NCBI GenBank assembly: GCA_037954235.1
Contig: JBBMOA010000018.1
Span: forward strand, 7,914,001-7,978,000
Length of the DNA stretch: 64,000 nt
Direction: 5' to 3'
DNA from: Aulostomus chinensis
Taxonomy: Eukaryota > Chordata > Actinopteri > Syngnathiformes > Aulostomidae
Shown here: piece by piece, positions 8,991-21,344 of the stretch
Layout: each line of letters begins with the position of its first letter
How positions within the stretch are numbered: the stretch's first letter is position 1
The notes under the pieces: generated by a model
Told to the model about the DNA's origin: nothing
Database searches by the model: none
What the model saw: only the letters and a program-made list of their open reading frames with translations
Program-made: the position numbers and the translations under genes

Positions 8991-11900
8991 AAAGAACAGA
9001 CCTAGACTGCTAAAGATTAAAAGAGGATGAAGTTAACTGTCTTTATTTTATTTTTTCAGGAGAAACAAGGGCTGCCAAATTGTGGCTGAACCAGACCCTC
9101 CACAGCAGCCACAGACAGAGGCTGTTCCATCACTGCCAGTAAGGAAATAATTCACAGATCAAACGTATCAAAGCCATCATCACACAGGTTTATACTAATG
9201 TACTTACCTTTTAAAGGCACCTCCACCAGCTTCACCTGGAATGACGGTGACAAAGCCACAGCCCATTGCAGCAGCCACCACGGGAAGAAATGCTGCACAG
9301 CCTTAGCCCGTTGCCACTGTGATCCCTCCCTCAGCTTCTCCACCTGAGGTAACACACTAACAGCACAACACAATGCAGCTTAGTAATGTTCAGAGAGTAA
9401 ATCTGAGAACAGCTTCACAGAGCACCCAGTGGTTGGGAAATAAAAGCTTTGTCTTTGTCATGCCATCAGGTGTCATTTGAGGGCTGGCACAAGTTGTGGG
9501 AGTCTGCTGCTCACGGCCTCCCCAGTGCCGACATCAAATGGCTGAAGGAGGATGCAGAGAGAGGGCTTTTCCAGAGAGATGTCCTACGAGGGAAAGCATG
9601 GCGTTAAAAGAAGGAAGGTCCTCAAGGATGACCGGATGTGGTTCTATCCCCCTGATATTCCTGGGCTGGTGGCAGGGGGAGTGCCCTCCGCAGACGCCTT
9701 CTTCCGCAGCCGTGTTTTCTTCTGGAGACCAGTGGGTGTGTGGGGATACAGCCTTCGCTGTCCTCGGTCCGAGTGCCCTGCAGCAGGCGATGACAAGGCT
9801 TTCCTCTACTGCTGTGGATACTCCAAGACTGTGCGACACATCTGCGACGTATCCGGCTGGTACTCGATGCTGACGGAGGTCTTGGCTTGCAACGCCTGCT
9901 TGAAAGCTTCCAAGGAGTCGGAAAAACACTCCATTGGCCGCTTCCTGGCATGGGACGCAGCCATTCTGAAGCAGCTCAGTCCAGCACATCAGGCGGTTTT
10001 CCCTGCAATTCTAACACCAAAGTAAGATTCTGTATTATTTCACAATATCTGCAGTTCAAAACAAACAGTTAAATTAATGAGCATAGTTGCACTGACATCA
10101 CATAAATGTGCTGTAATTTCAGACGGGGCGTGGACGAGCAGGTCATCAGACTGATGAGGGACCGGACTGAGGGAAACACCATGGAAAAGATCTGGAGGCA
10201 GGTCCAGGAGAGCCACTGCGAAGATTATCTGCAGAGGAAGGATATGTACACGACCCTCCTCTGCCAGAAAAACAAGCCTGGAGGGATCATTAGTAAGTCA
10301 AATATGAGTTATTTGTTGACAGACGTAAATTAGTCATGGCACAGTCTAGTCTAGATGCTGTCTCTCACACAGACACACTCCCGCTGTCTCTCACACAGAC
10401 ACACTGTCTAACAAACATCCCCTTCTCTGTCTCCAGGGACTCTCGCCCATCAGTTCCAGCGGCCACCGACTCGGAGGGAGCTGCCGACGCCAAAGCTGCT
10501 GAGAAAAGCCTTCCTCATATCTGAAGCAGACAACATTGAGGATTACCGGACCCACATCTTGTCCACGTTTGGAACAGTCCTAAAATATGACTCCACCAAG
10601 AAGGTAACATTGATACAGGAAATGTGTTTCAACAACAAATAGTCTCATTGTGCATTGACGAATAAAAGAAAAGTGGTTTCATCATAGGTTACTTAAACTT
10701 TTGTACTTTTGGATTTAATATTTATTTAGTCCTATAATAGATTGTAAATAAATGATTAAAGACATAAGGCTGACTTGTTAATAAAAAACCAAAAAGGAAG
10801 CAATTGAAAATCAGCTTTACTGTGTATTAAGCTGAATTTTTGACTCACTCTGTTTTGTGTTCTTCATCAGATCTGCAAGAAACTCTCTGGCCAGGGGAGA
10901 GAGACTGCAGAGTGGTGCACAAACGTGGCCAATGAAAAGGGTCAGATCCTCATGTCTGTCTTCACATGTGAGGAGTCGTTGGACAAACTGAGGCCGATGG
11001 CGGTGGGTCTGATGGACCGTTACAGGAGAGCAGGAGAGGCACCTCCTGAGCTCATGTAAGTCGACCGTGGCTGCTGTCGAGTTCATGGCATCTCGTCGTT
11101 GGAGCAGCTGTTTGACGACTGGGCTCAGAGAGGAATGATGGTGTGGCTGGACATCTTCCACTGGATCATGAGATTCAATGCGGCCATTCGCACAGACCAC
11201 CACTCCAAATATGGACTATTCAAGTCTGCCCTCTCCGCTGCTGTCTTTGCGTATAACAAAGATGACATGGCGCTTCTCCTCCAGGCCGTCCGTGCAGGTC
11301 ATCCGACCAAGTATGACCCCCTGTCTGATGCCGAGGTCATTGAGCTGCACGTGACCAAGTACGATCTTCGGCATCACGTCAGGAGGATCACGCTTGGAGC
11401 ACAGGAGACCTTTGCACGTGTACAGAGCGTCATCGACATCTTAAAGGGAGAAGCGGGAAAAGACGAGAACCAGGTGCATCTGTTTAAAGACCCGGCTTCC
11501 ATCGACCAGGTCTGTGAGAACCAACAGAAGCACCTGGAGTGCATCCAGGATCCGCCGAGGCGAGACATGTACACCACAGTCAAGTATGTCAGTTGTGTGA
11601 AAGTCGGTGTGAGGCTGCCATACTACGTCACCGTGAGAGGAAGCAACAGCCTGGAGGGTTTCCACTCCTTTCTGCCCAACATGCTTCCGGGACGCCGCTG
11701 TGCTGCAGTCCCCTTCCAGGTCTATCTCCTCAGTGGGATAACATGCTGGAATTCAGACCAGGAGTCCGCCTGGGTGAAGGGCCAGAAGGGATGGCTTCAC
11801 ATGGTGCACATGTCCCCCCCGATTGACCGCCTGAACAAGAGGTGCCAGGACCTGTTTGGTGAGGTGGAGGAGGTGAATATCAGGCGGCTTTGTCCTCCTG

Positions 11901-13560
11901 GTGATGAGGGGATTGGACTGGAGTAACCCTTCTCCACCTTCCCTGACACACTGGAGTCTACGGACGAGGACGTGGGCTACGTCACAGACGCTGAGGGGTA
12001 CAGTCTTTCGCCGCTGAGGAAGAACCTGGTCCTCACCAACCAGGTGGTGGCTCCTGAACTGGACCCCTGTGTGGAGGACGTGTGTGGGCCAAACCATCTG
12101 CCGGCTACCAGCATGTGGAGCAGCTGAGCGCTGTCTTAGTTGAAGTTGCTTTGGAGGAGGGAAAGCTTGCCCTCAGCGCCTGTAAGAGACAGGATCATCG
12201 GCGCCTGGAGCAAGCCGGAACTTCACGACCGCAGCATCAAACAGTTCGACACCCTCTACTCAGCACGCTGGGGTAATGCACTGTTTGGCCGCACCTACGG
12301 CGATCCGGCTGAGGCTTCGATGGTGCAAAAATAAAAATTTGGGAAGTGGCACACAGCTGCCCACCTGGTGGACGCGAGGAAGAACCGGCTGATGTACTGC
12401 ATCATTAAACAGCTGTGGCTTCACCCCGACTGTCGTCAGAAGGCCCACGGTTCCCCGCTGAAGCAGTACATTACACAGCTGTACCAGCGGGTGCAGCAGC
12501 GTGTGACTATGGACGACCCTGAACTCAGCAAGCTCGGGATTCCAATCCTGAAAATCAACACAAAGAGCATTGCTGAGTTCATCAGAAGACAGGAAGCCCT
12601 GTCAGCCAGGAATGTGATGGACCAGGGCTTGACCATCCTCCGTCGTCCACAGAGCGTACCCCGCCTCAGCCAACCGCCTGCGGCAGAGCTTCCAGATGAG
12701 AGGCCACACACCAGCCGGCCTCAAGTCCAGTAGCAGCTCACTCCATCCTTGGCAGGGACACGGAAGCGCAAACTGCGGGTGGACCACTTTCCTGCTCCAC
12801 CAACACAGCCACCAGGTACCTCAGCAGGACTCCAGCCTGGCCCCACTTTCCCCTCTTTGCAGCCCAGTGCCACATTCAACCCTGTTCAGCCCAGTGCCAC
12901 ATTCAGCCAGCCCACAGCAGCAGCAGCAACACAATTGGCTCAGCATCCCCAGCCGCAGCCACTATTTGCTGTGCCCCAGCAGCTTCCTGCCCGATCCACT
13001 CTTTACAGCAGGAAAAGGTCACAGCGCAGTGGCACTAGTGTAAAGCTGTACTCCAGTACACTTTGTGGCCAGTCCACACAGGGACATCTGAAATACAGGA
13101 AGAAGACATATTGTGAGAGGTCAAAATCGTCAACTTCAAAGGGACTGTCTGGGAAAACTTTTGCCTCTTTCACAGACTTTAAAAAAGCAGTGGAAGAGCT
13201 CCTGGCCACTGATTCCCAGACCCCTGAAGCTATCTGGGCAGATGACTGTTTTGAGCGTCTGCTAAAAATGGCCTTAACTATGTATATGTATGTATATATG
13301 AGTGGTTTATTTGGTGCGTTTGTTCTTTGTATATTGTTAACAGATATTACATTTCTGCACTATGTTGTTTGCTGTGCTTTTTATGTTTATGTTCTTTTTT
13401 TCAGGCACAATTGTTATTTCTGCACTTAAGCCACTGTCTTTGCACTGTTTTGGTTGAAATGCACTACTTAGTTTACTATTTTGCACTAAAAAGATCTATG
13501 GAGCCTTCTAATTTACATTCTATTCTATGATGCATAACATTATTTTTTGCCTATATTAGG
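8991..13560 (+). pseudogene. Transposase-like multi-exon gene, copy A (decayed)
   Basis: The gene has recognisable spliced structure. Exons lie at about 9060-9138, 9208-9348, 9470-10021, 10123-10292 and 10437-10603, with a long last exon 10871-13273. All but the 9208 exon have AG/GT borders, and frames join across the last three junctions. Translations carry a cysteine-bearing block (WFYPPDIPGL, FFWRPVGVW, CCGYSKTVRHICD), then VDRGCC, DIFHW and GSNSLEGFH, which could be the acidic residues of an RNase H-like DDE core. They resemble an uncharacterised family common in fish genomes; I recall its N-terminal domain as DUF6729, from memory. Decay is clear: TAA at 11057-11059 just before VDRGCC, a frameshift near 9590, a stop at 9304, about 90 bp missing near 11930 compared with copy C, and further shifts near 12100. 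The first four exon regions seen in copy C are missing here, cut at 8990. Confidence 0.72.
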
Positions 13561-13799
13561 CAGCTATAATTGTTTTTAACGTTTGTCTACGTAAAAGACC
13601 ACCTATGTGTTTCATTGTTGAAAATGTGACTTATAAAAAACAATGGACAGCAATTGAGTTCTCTGAAATTTATTGTCTTTCCATTCAAAGAATAGAAACA
13701 TCACAAACATAATACCAAGACATAGTTACACAGGATAATTGTTATTCTGAATAAATATGTTAATATAATGTATAATAATTATTATGATAAAACATCTAA

Positions 13800-13985
13800 A
13801 TGTATATATATGTGTATATATATATATATGTATATATATGTACATATATATACACACACATATATACATATATATATACACACACACATATATACATACA
13901 TATATATATACACACACATATATACATACATATATACATACATACATATATATATATACACGCACACACACATGCATATATTTCC
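13800..13985. repeat. TATACA/CA-type microsatellite after copy A
   Basis: This is an imperfect run of tatata, tacata and cacaca steps. Long tyrosine/isoleucine open frames in it are artefacts of the repeat. A longer version follows copy C at 31568-31899. Confidence 0.9.
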
Positions 13986-13999
13986 TATAAATATATAGA

Positions 14000-14260
14000 T
14001 ACATGAAATTGCAGGCTAATGGGGAGCAGAGCACAGTCACAGAAATTTCACAGTGACTGAGTTCAGTAAGAATCCACCTGTTAAAACAGTCGGTTGCAGA
14101 GTCTGTCAAACGGAGAGGAGGTCACTTCAAAGGATCTTCACTCCTTCAGTTAGTTGGAAGGAACAGGACACAGGACCTGCACCTGCAAAGCTCAAAGACA
14201 CACATTTCAAAAAGGTTTAGATTCTGTCAGAAGTCAAGGTGTGATTTACGATGGGAGATC
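14000..14260 (+). repeat. Duplicated segment also present at 26985-27236
   Basis: The sequence from atgaaattgcag through ccacctgttaaaac and aggtcacttcaaaggatctt recurs after copy B at 26985-27236. Its first 100 bp also appear inverted at 31455-31552 beside copy C. It marks the common 3' flank of the transposase-like gene copies. Confidence 0.8.
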
Positions 14261-14794
14261 AACTAATGTCCCCTCAAAGGTCTTCACACCTTCCCTTTGA
14301 TTAGAAGGCAAAGGATACAGGACCTGCTCCACTGCTGTTTATGTACATCAAGGTGGACACTGTGTGTGCAGTAGAAGGGTGCTTGACAGGTCTGATGGTG
14401 GGGGGTGATGCACAAACACATCAAAGGTCATGACACCTCTCCCATTGGTCAACACTAAAGAAGGAGAGAATACGCAGTTAGATTCTGTTTCCACACCACC
14501 TTTTTGTCTTAAATTAACACTTTAAAATATTCACATAATCAAATATAATTAGGACACACACGTTGCACAAGTGAAGTTCAGTTTATACAGTTTGCCACTG
14601 GAGGGTGCTGATTGACAGACCTCAGTGACTTCTGAACAGCTCCGATGTTAGTCAATACAAACATCAGAAAAGTAATTCACAGTCATTATCACATTAGCAA
14701 ATCTAGCTGAAAAGAAGGCCTGTAAAATTTCTGTGGAACAGGGATATTATAGGGACATAATAATCACAAGGGCAATGACACCGAGTAACCATTC
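14261..14794. other. No gene seen
   Basis: This AT-rich stretch includes two loose copies of an aaaggtcttcacacctt/aaaggtcatgacacct motif related to the preceding segment. I see no open frame, RNA or element boundary. Confidence 0.5.
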
Positions 14795-15085
14795 TTCGCG
14801 AGGTATTGCACGTCGCAGGAGTCGAGGGCCGTTCGCAGTCGTCAGCTTAACCGGAATGCAATGACTTAGCCTTGCCCTTGGTGAAACACCTTCTTGATCG
14901 AGGAATCTCCCCAGCCAGATAAGCTGGAGATTTACGTTTCGCTATCAGGGGAGTATTTCAGTCACATACCAGGTTGTCTGACGATTCTACACGTTCCCAA
15001 AATTAGAATCTGAACAGGGCTGCTCAACATCACTACAAACAGACATTTTGTACAAAGACTATTCAATATTACATGAATCGATATA
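14795..15085 (-). pseudogene. Degenerate U1 pseudogene with its upstream region
   Basis: On the minus strand, 14795-14925 aligns to U1 with many substitutions. Recognisable pieces include the U1A-loop region (ggaatgcaatg), cacctTCTTGATC from stem-loop I and a damaged 5' end (gccagataag for gccaggtaag). The 14925-15085 stretch matches the region just upstream of the intact U1 genes (cacataccaggttgtctgac). It stops at 15085, where inverted sequence of the transposase-like gene begins, so the distal enhancer is missing. It looks much older than the other copies. Confidence 0.82.
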
Positions 15086-15088
15086 CAT

Positions 15089-15299
15089 TAGTATAAACCT
15101 GTGTGATGATGGCTTTGATACGTTTGATCTGTGAATTATTTCCTTAAGGGCAGTGATGGAACAGCCTCTGTCTGTGGCTGCTGTGAAGGGTCTGGTTCAG
15201 CCACAATTTTGGCAGCCCTTATTTCTCCTGAAAAAATAAAATAAAGACAATTAACTTCATCCTCTTTTAATCTTTAGCAGTCAAGGTCTGTTCTTTAAG
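15089..15299 (-). pseudogene. Inverted fragment of the transposase-like gene
   Basis: This is the reverse complement of about 8991-9200 in copy A. It includes the 9060-9138 exon (15225 downwards) and joins U1-U2 spacer at 15300 with the same junction seen at 8990. It therefore derives from an inverted duplication of that breakpoint. Confidence 0.85.
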
Positions 15300-15722
15300 A
15301 CAGTGGACTTTACAACGAGAGATTTGTGGCTGTTGTGTACATGTTAAACTGCAGCTGCTAATTGTGATTGTGATGGTGGTTCAGAGAGTGCTGTTTTTCT
15401 TTCTTAGTCCACTCCATAACCTTCCAGTAACATCGTCATATGAGCCTGCTTTTCTTGAAAGTGGATCTAAACACTAGCACAACATCATGTGTAGGTGTGC
15501 ATCACATTCCCCTAGTTATTAAAGCCAGGGGTAGGCAGTCATGTGCCATTGAGAGTCATGCGTATGCAGGTTTTCCTTCCAACTACACACACAAACCCAC
15601 CGAATTGAACATCAATAACCGCAGAAAAGTTTATATCAGTGACACCACCTTCTCCGTGACAACCTCCTGAACAATATTTTTCCACTTTTAGTCTATTTGG
15701 TGATTTTCTGTCAACATGAAAT

Positions 15723-15886
15723 CAGGGGAGAGCGCGAACGCAGTCCCCCACTACCAGAAATTATGCAGTCGAGATTCCCACATTTGGGGAATTCGCAGGG
15801 GTCAGCACAACCGGAGTGCAATGGCTGAGCCTCGCCCTGGGTGAACCACCTTCTTGATCATGGTATCTCCCCTGCCAGGTAAGTAT
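15723..15886 (-). ncRNA. U1: U1 spliceosomal snRNA, inverted block alpha
   Basis: This is a full-length 164-nt U1 on the minus strand. It carries the ATACTTACCTGG 5' end, the GATCAAGAAGG and ATTGCACTCC loops, the AATTTCTGG Sm site and the complete 3' stem. Its 3' spacer lacks the 498-bp duplication, as in unit C. The upstream enhancer is at 16059-16084. Confidence 0.95.
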
Positions 15887-16058
15887 GAGTTGTACACCTC
15901 ACATACAGTGGAGTCTTTCAGTCACATACCAGGTTGTCTGACGGTTCGATGCGTTCCCAAATTTAGCATCTGAGCAGGGCTGCTCAACGTCACTACAAAC
16001 AGACACTTTGTACGAAGACGAACAATCATTACATGAATCCATTTACTTTTAAGTTGAG

Positions 16059-16084
16059 GCAAATCTCTCCCATCATGCAATGCT
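16059..16084 (-). promoter_or_regulatory. U1 distal enhancer, block alpha
   Basis: GCAAAT followed by ctctcccatcatgcaatgct is the Staf-plus-octamer arrangement of the direct units, here serving the minus-strand U1 about 173 bp away. Confidence 0.7.
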
Positions 16085-16871
16085 GCATATCCAAGTCAAA
16101 AGCTTGTCTGAAAGTCCACCATTGTATCAACTTTCCTGCCAACTAATCAATTAAACCCAACAATAGATTAAAATGAGCTTCCATCATAATCACATGCAGC
16201 CGAAAGATGTTTCATCTACATCTGAAATTCAGAGAGATGAAGAAAAACACCACACCCCCTCCCTCCTTTCACAAACGCAGCCACCACTTCCGGTTCCAGA
16301 GCAATTTGGAAGAAGTTTGCCCAACACTTGGGCTGCCAGAAAACCTCCCTGTAATAAAGTAATTTTATGACAGTGTTCGAGGGTTGATTTATCCACCACG
16401 AATTCACAAAATAGTAAACTGTTATTCTCAGAACCGTATTTTTTTTTATTAAAATGGGGAACTTAAACAGACCAGGAAGAGAAAGACTGCCTGGCAGACT
16501 CACTTCGGGTCAGATCCCCCGTTACTAGCAGAGACAAACTGACAGAGCTGCTGCCACCCTCTGACAAGAGTTGGAACGACAGCCTGTAGTCACGCGCTTT
16601 TGCCAAGAAAGGTTTTAATCATCGTCTTTTATTTCTGCAATATCAGAGAGAACAGAACTTTCCAGAAATGCGCTTTTAAGTGTAGCTAAAAGATGTAAAC
16701 AATTTGTACATGTGGCATTATTTGAAACTACCACGATCAATTTTACCTACGAAGATCTTACAACTTTCAATAACATATCGAACAGGCATCCATAATTCAA
16801 GTCACAGCGAAAATTGTATCACTGATAAGTTTGGGGTCTTTCTTGCATATTTTTTTATGTACAGAAGAGGG

Positions 16872-17059
16872 GGGTGCACCGTTCCTGGAAGTACTGCAAT
16901 ACCAGGTCGATGCGTGGAGTGGACGGAGCAAGCCCCTATTCCATCTCCCAGTTCCAAAAATCAATTTAATATATGGTCCCCGGGTAGGGGACGTATCAGA
17001 TATTAAACTGATAAGAACAGATACTACACTTGATCTTAGCCAAAAGGCCGAGAAGCGAT
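16872..17059 (-). ncRNA. U2: U2 spliceosomal snRNA, inverted block alpha
   Basis: This is a full-length 188-nt U2 on the minus strand. The 5' end, branch-point pairing region, stem IIa, Sm site and stem-loop IV all match the unit A gene. The promoter region at 17060-17300 has diverged from the direct units. It holds TTGCAAAT (7 of 8 bases of the octamer) near 17234 and an inverted CCAAT box near 17285. Confidence 0.95.
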
Positions 17060-17419
17060 ACTGATCTGGAGTCAGAGAGGAGCACGTCTTTCCCCACACA
17101 GTTGTCTTCAGTGATGGGTTTGGATAAAAAAAACTACAAATAGAACAAACAGACGGAGTATCAAGAACTTGTATTCGAAATACGACACAAGTGGTGGTGA
17201 TGTTTTAGTACGATGCTGGTTTAAAAGCAAAGACGTTGCAAATGCACAGTTTTAATGCCTCCCGATCACGTGGTCCGCTCTCGTCCAATAGGGAGCTCCG
17301 AGTATTGAAAAACCCCACAATGTTTCCTTCTCGTCAACACATGTTTCTGGTTAGTCAATTGCGAAACAAAACAGGAGACTTCATAATGGGTCATTTTTCT
17401 TCCATGCTAAAGACAACGT

Positions 17420-20400
17420 TTTTCATAACTCAATGTTCACCTCACCAAGTGTCCCTCCTCTAGCAGCCCCTGGCGGGGGCCGCCATCACTACCTTTGGAT
17501 AACACTTCAATTCACGGTTTAATATCACAGTTACCGCCACGAATAATATGAAAAACGATTTGTCTCAGTCTGCTTTTTACCAGATCAATTTAGCTTCTGT
17601 TTTAAAAGAGTCCAATAATCTTTACGCCACATAAACGTAAAATAGGAGACCAATCGAGGGGACGATTAGCGGCGCCCCACATTACCACGGCTAACTAGCA
17701 AGTCAAGAACTGAATACAACAGCAAACTTCGTGTCTCTCGAGTTCGGAGTTTATTTATTGTGCCGAAAGCCAATTGGTTTTAACATAATACTGACAAGGA
17801 TATTGATAAACGTAATTTGCCACTTGAAACTTTTAGCCTCAATTTGGACAACGCCAACCATTTTCCGCCATGCTAGAGAGCGCTAGCGTCAGCTCCGCCG
17901 ACCTAAGTTGAAATAAATGAAATTGTCAATTGTCTTAAGTCCTAAAAACTTGTGGATACCAACAGAAAATGTTTTGCTCAATTGAAAAAAATGTAAGCCA
18001 GTTGGTAAAAGTGAACTTACATTCAATTGTTTGCCGAGTGGACTCTCAAGATGGGGCCCGTCGAGGTGCCACGGCCAGACGCTCTTGACCGCGAAGCGCG
18101 TGCACAGCTACACGTCACTGTTTTAATTCCGTGTCTGGTGTTCAGAGAAATAAACAACAAACTGTCAACGGACAAATGTTCAATTGGCCATGGACATATA
18201 CATGGACAAATGTGGGAACTCTACCATTACTGTACGGGAGCTCACCTGTCACTTTTGGACGTTCTGAGCAACAGTTATTACGCGGAAACAGTGAAAGCAT
18301 CACAACCTTTATACATAGGAAACTTGTTTTTTTTTGTTTTTTTGGTAAAGCAAGCACTTTTTATTTCTTGAGAAACATGGAGCTCCAGGCTACTGTTGGG
18401 GAGAAAGACGACAAACATGGCAGCTGTTTGTTTTTTTCAAAGCAACTTGGCATCTTGAGACACCATAACGGATGGATAACCTCTGAAAAGCAGCATGGAA
18501 AAATTTAACTAGTTAAATTTGGTGGCTTTAAACATTGGTCACCTTTCACTGTAAGATCTATACTGGTTTACTACGTTTTTTTTTAAAAGAATTTCATTAA
18601 GAATTTCATTCCTGTTCATCTGCAACATTTAGAATCCAATTTTCTCTCTTTATCTCTGGGTCAAACAGAACTGTGCATTGTAATGTTCATCACATCATCC
18701 TCTGTTGCATGTTTGTACTTTGCTTCACTCACAAGATTTTTTTTTGCTGATTACTTCATTTGCATCTTTCACGAGTTTGATCACACAAACCTTTGTTCTG
18801 TCGACCTCTGTTGTTTGTTGTCCTCCTACTACTATGATTCATAGACATTTCAAGCAAGAAGGTAGGCATCAAGACATCAAATATGTGACCACTTTATTCA
18901 TGACACTGAAAATGTGCAAAATTTTCATTGAGCTGTTGGCAATGGGCGGTGCACTCTGTCATGACTGCTGGTAAGAGGTGAAACATGCATTTGGGTCGGG
19001 TTGGGTTTGGTTTCATTTGGATTTGACTGATTCTGTTGCCGATTCTCAATATTGGTCCCTGTTCTAAACGATTCTTGATTCCGATTCTTTGTGATGGAAG
19101 GCAACAGGTCACAGTCTATTCATCAGGGTTTTTGTTTGTTTGAAAAAGTCTTAACACAGGCCAATTTATGGATTCACATTGCCAGTGCAATGCATCGGAA
19201 TATAAGCCGCGCCTACCAAATTTTCAAAGAAAAAAAATCAGCCACAGATATATACGTTGTGAAATAAGATACTTACAGTTCGTACATGTATGTTTACATA
19301 TGTTAATTGTTTTCAAACATGCCTGTAACATGGCAGTAAAACGGCAGAAAAATCATGTTTTTATTCATTATCCTCCTGAGCACTGAAACCACTGAAGTTG
19401 GAGCCTCAGAACATCTCCATCACACACCTTTTCAGTCTTGTTGTCAGGATCGCTCTCAATTTCACTTTCATCATGAGGAAGTTCCCGCTGCAGTTGTGCT
19501 GTTCTCTTGACGCAGAAGTCCAGCCTTTCAAAACCCGTTGCTCATCATGGATTCTTTCACACTGCTCCAGGCTGCTATTTTGCGTTTGTGTGTGTCGTGC
19601 TGCATTTTGCAATGAGTGAACCAAAAACTAGCAGCTTCTTCTTTTCATTGACTCTTGCGTCCGTACCTTTTTTGCACTTCCTGCACCCCATGACAACTGC
19701 ATGATTGTATAAGCCGCGGGGTTCAAAGTGTGGGAAAACGATACAATGTGCAATGAATGTAGAGTCTGCTGGCTGGGGTCGCTGCTGCTTCATGCAGCAG
19801 CAGCAGGTTGTGACTGGCTAACGTTAGCCTCACTTTGCGAGCGTTCAACAACTACAAACAGATAACTATAAAACAGATAAACACAGTTTTAAGAATTGTC
19901 ATCTATCACTGAAGCAGGTTTGTTAAGAATGAGACAACCATAATTTTTCACCTACCGGGTTCTGTTAACAACACAGAGTTGTTGGTTGAGGTGTTTTGTC
20001 ACGTTTGTGGTGATCCTCCTTTGGCAGAAGTTGTTTTTTCGCAGATGTTGCATTGTAATAGTCTGTCCTCTTTCAAATTAAAATGAAGCAAGACTTTCGC
20101 GTGTTTTTGCGGTCCATGCTCAGACGATTGATATTCTTGCTAGCGGACACACAGAAAATGCCAAGCAGAGTGAGATACACATCCCGAAAACAAACTTGTG
20201 CAGGCACTTGGATATGAAAAAAAGAATCAGAATTCAAAAAGCTGCTGAACAGTACCAAATTGGAACCGCTTTTTGGTACCTAACCCTACACTTGGGGAGT
20301 TCCCATCACAGGATCTCTGAAGACTGCCGAGCTCTCAGTCTTGGGTCTAGAGTCTCTAAGAGTCTGGTGTTAGAGAAGACAGGAGTGAGATGACTCATGG

Positions 20401-20600
20401 GGTTTTGGTCAACAAGCATCAAAAGCTGTGGGATGAGAGTAAAATTGAGTCTAAAAATCTCATTTACTGGCAGTTCCCCTATTTGTGTGTTCCTGTCAAA
20501 ACAGCTCTTACCTTTCACCTGGGCCAGAAGGTCCTGCAGCATACAACATAACACATCAGGGTCCTTCACTTCTATCCCACAACACATGAATAGTTAGCAT
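17420..20600. repeat. Segment X, copy alpha (upstream of U2)
   Basis: This sequence begins after the U2 promoter (tctagcagcccctggcgg). It is homologous to 22990-24990 and 29690-30725, so it belongs to the larger duplicated unit of the inverted blocks. It contains a GC-rich patch near 18050-18120 and, on the minus strand, a TATA-like sequence (18306-18317) followed by a GT donor-like site (18240-18245). The interval 18960-20290 has no counterpart in beta or gamma, while 20291-20430 resembles 24829-24930. I find no convincing protein. Confidence 0.7.
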
Positions 20601-20601
20601 A

Positions 20602-20630
20602 TGATCTTTGCCAAAAGGCCAAGAAGCGAT
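20602..20630 (-). pseudogene. U2 5' fragment
   Basis: Only the first 29 or so nucleotides of U2 remain (reverse strand ATCGCTTCTTGGCC, with one change from CTCGGCC). They are followed upstream, at 20631-20900, by diverged U2 promoter sequence. The rest of the RNA is gone. Confidence 0.8.
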
Positions 20631-21344
20631 ACTGATCTGGAGTCAGAGAGGAACAGCTTTTCCCCCACACAGTTGTCTTAAGTGATGGGTTAGCATAAAA
20701 CTACAAACAGAACAAACACACCAAGTAGCAAGAACTTGCATTGGAAAATACCACACAAGTGGTGGTGCTGTTTTGGTAAGATGCTGGTTTAGAAGATAAG
20801 CCACTGCAAATGCACAGTTTTTCATCACTTAATGTTCACCTCACCAAAATGTCCACTACTCCAGCAGCCCCTGTACGAGGCCACCATCGATGTCTTCCCT
20901 CTCATGTGGACTGATGACACACAGCGCGACATATGAATAATAATCTGTTTTTTCACCTGTTCAATTTTTTTTTAAATTAAAAGACATGTGTTACAAAAAG
21001 TGATCAACTGGTCTTCGTGCTACTGCCATCTGCTGACAGAAAGTATGAACGAAATATTTGAAGACTAAGTATAGTCTGCATTGTTTCCAACAGAGGAACT
21101 GATTCACGATTCTATATATTGCGTATGTGTAAAATAAAATAAAATTTGGATGGTATGACTGCAGGAACAGCGAGAAGACCCAGAAGTGTCTATAGAAAAA
21201 ATACAAGTCGTCAATGAGGAAACAATAAATACGAAGACCAATGATTGACTACCGCACGCATATTTATCAGCTAATTATTAACTTTGTTCTAAACATACAG
21301 TTTATTTAAAATGGGATTACTACATATTCCTTTAACCACACAGT

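Noticed and set aside
13768..14109. Long Tyr/Ile/Thr-rich open frames here and at 31512-31913
   Set aside because: They are translations of the tatata/tacata microsatellite in several frames at once.
18027..18371. Protein-coding gene in segment X (also 23607-23801 and 30295-30591)
   Set aside because: The frames are not conserved between the three X copies (each reads differently after small indels), which argues against coding.
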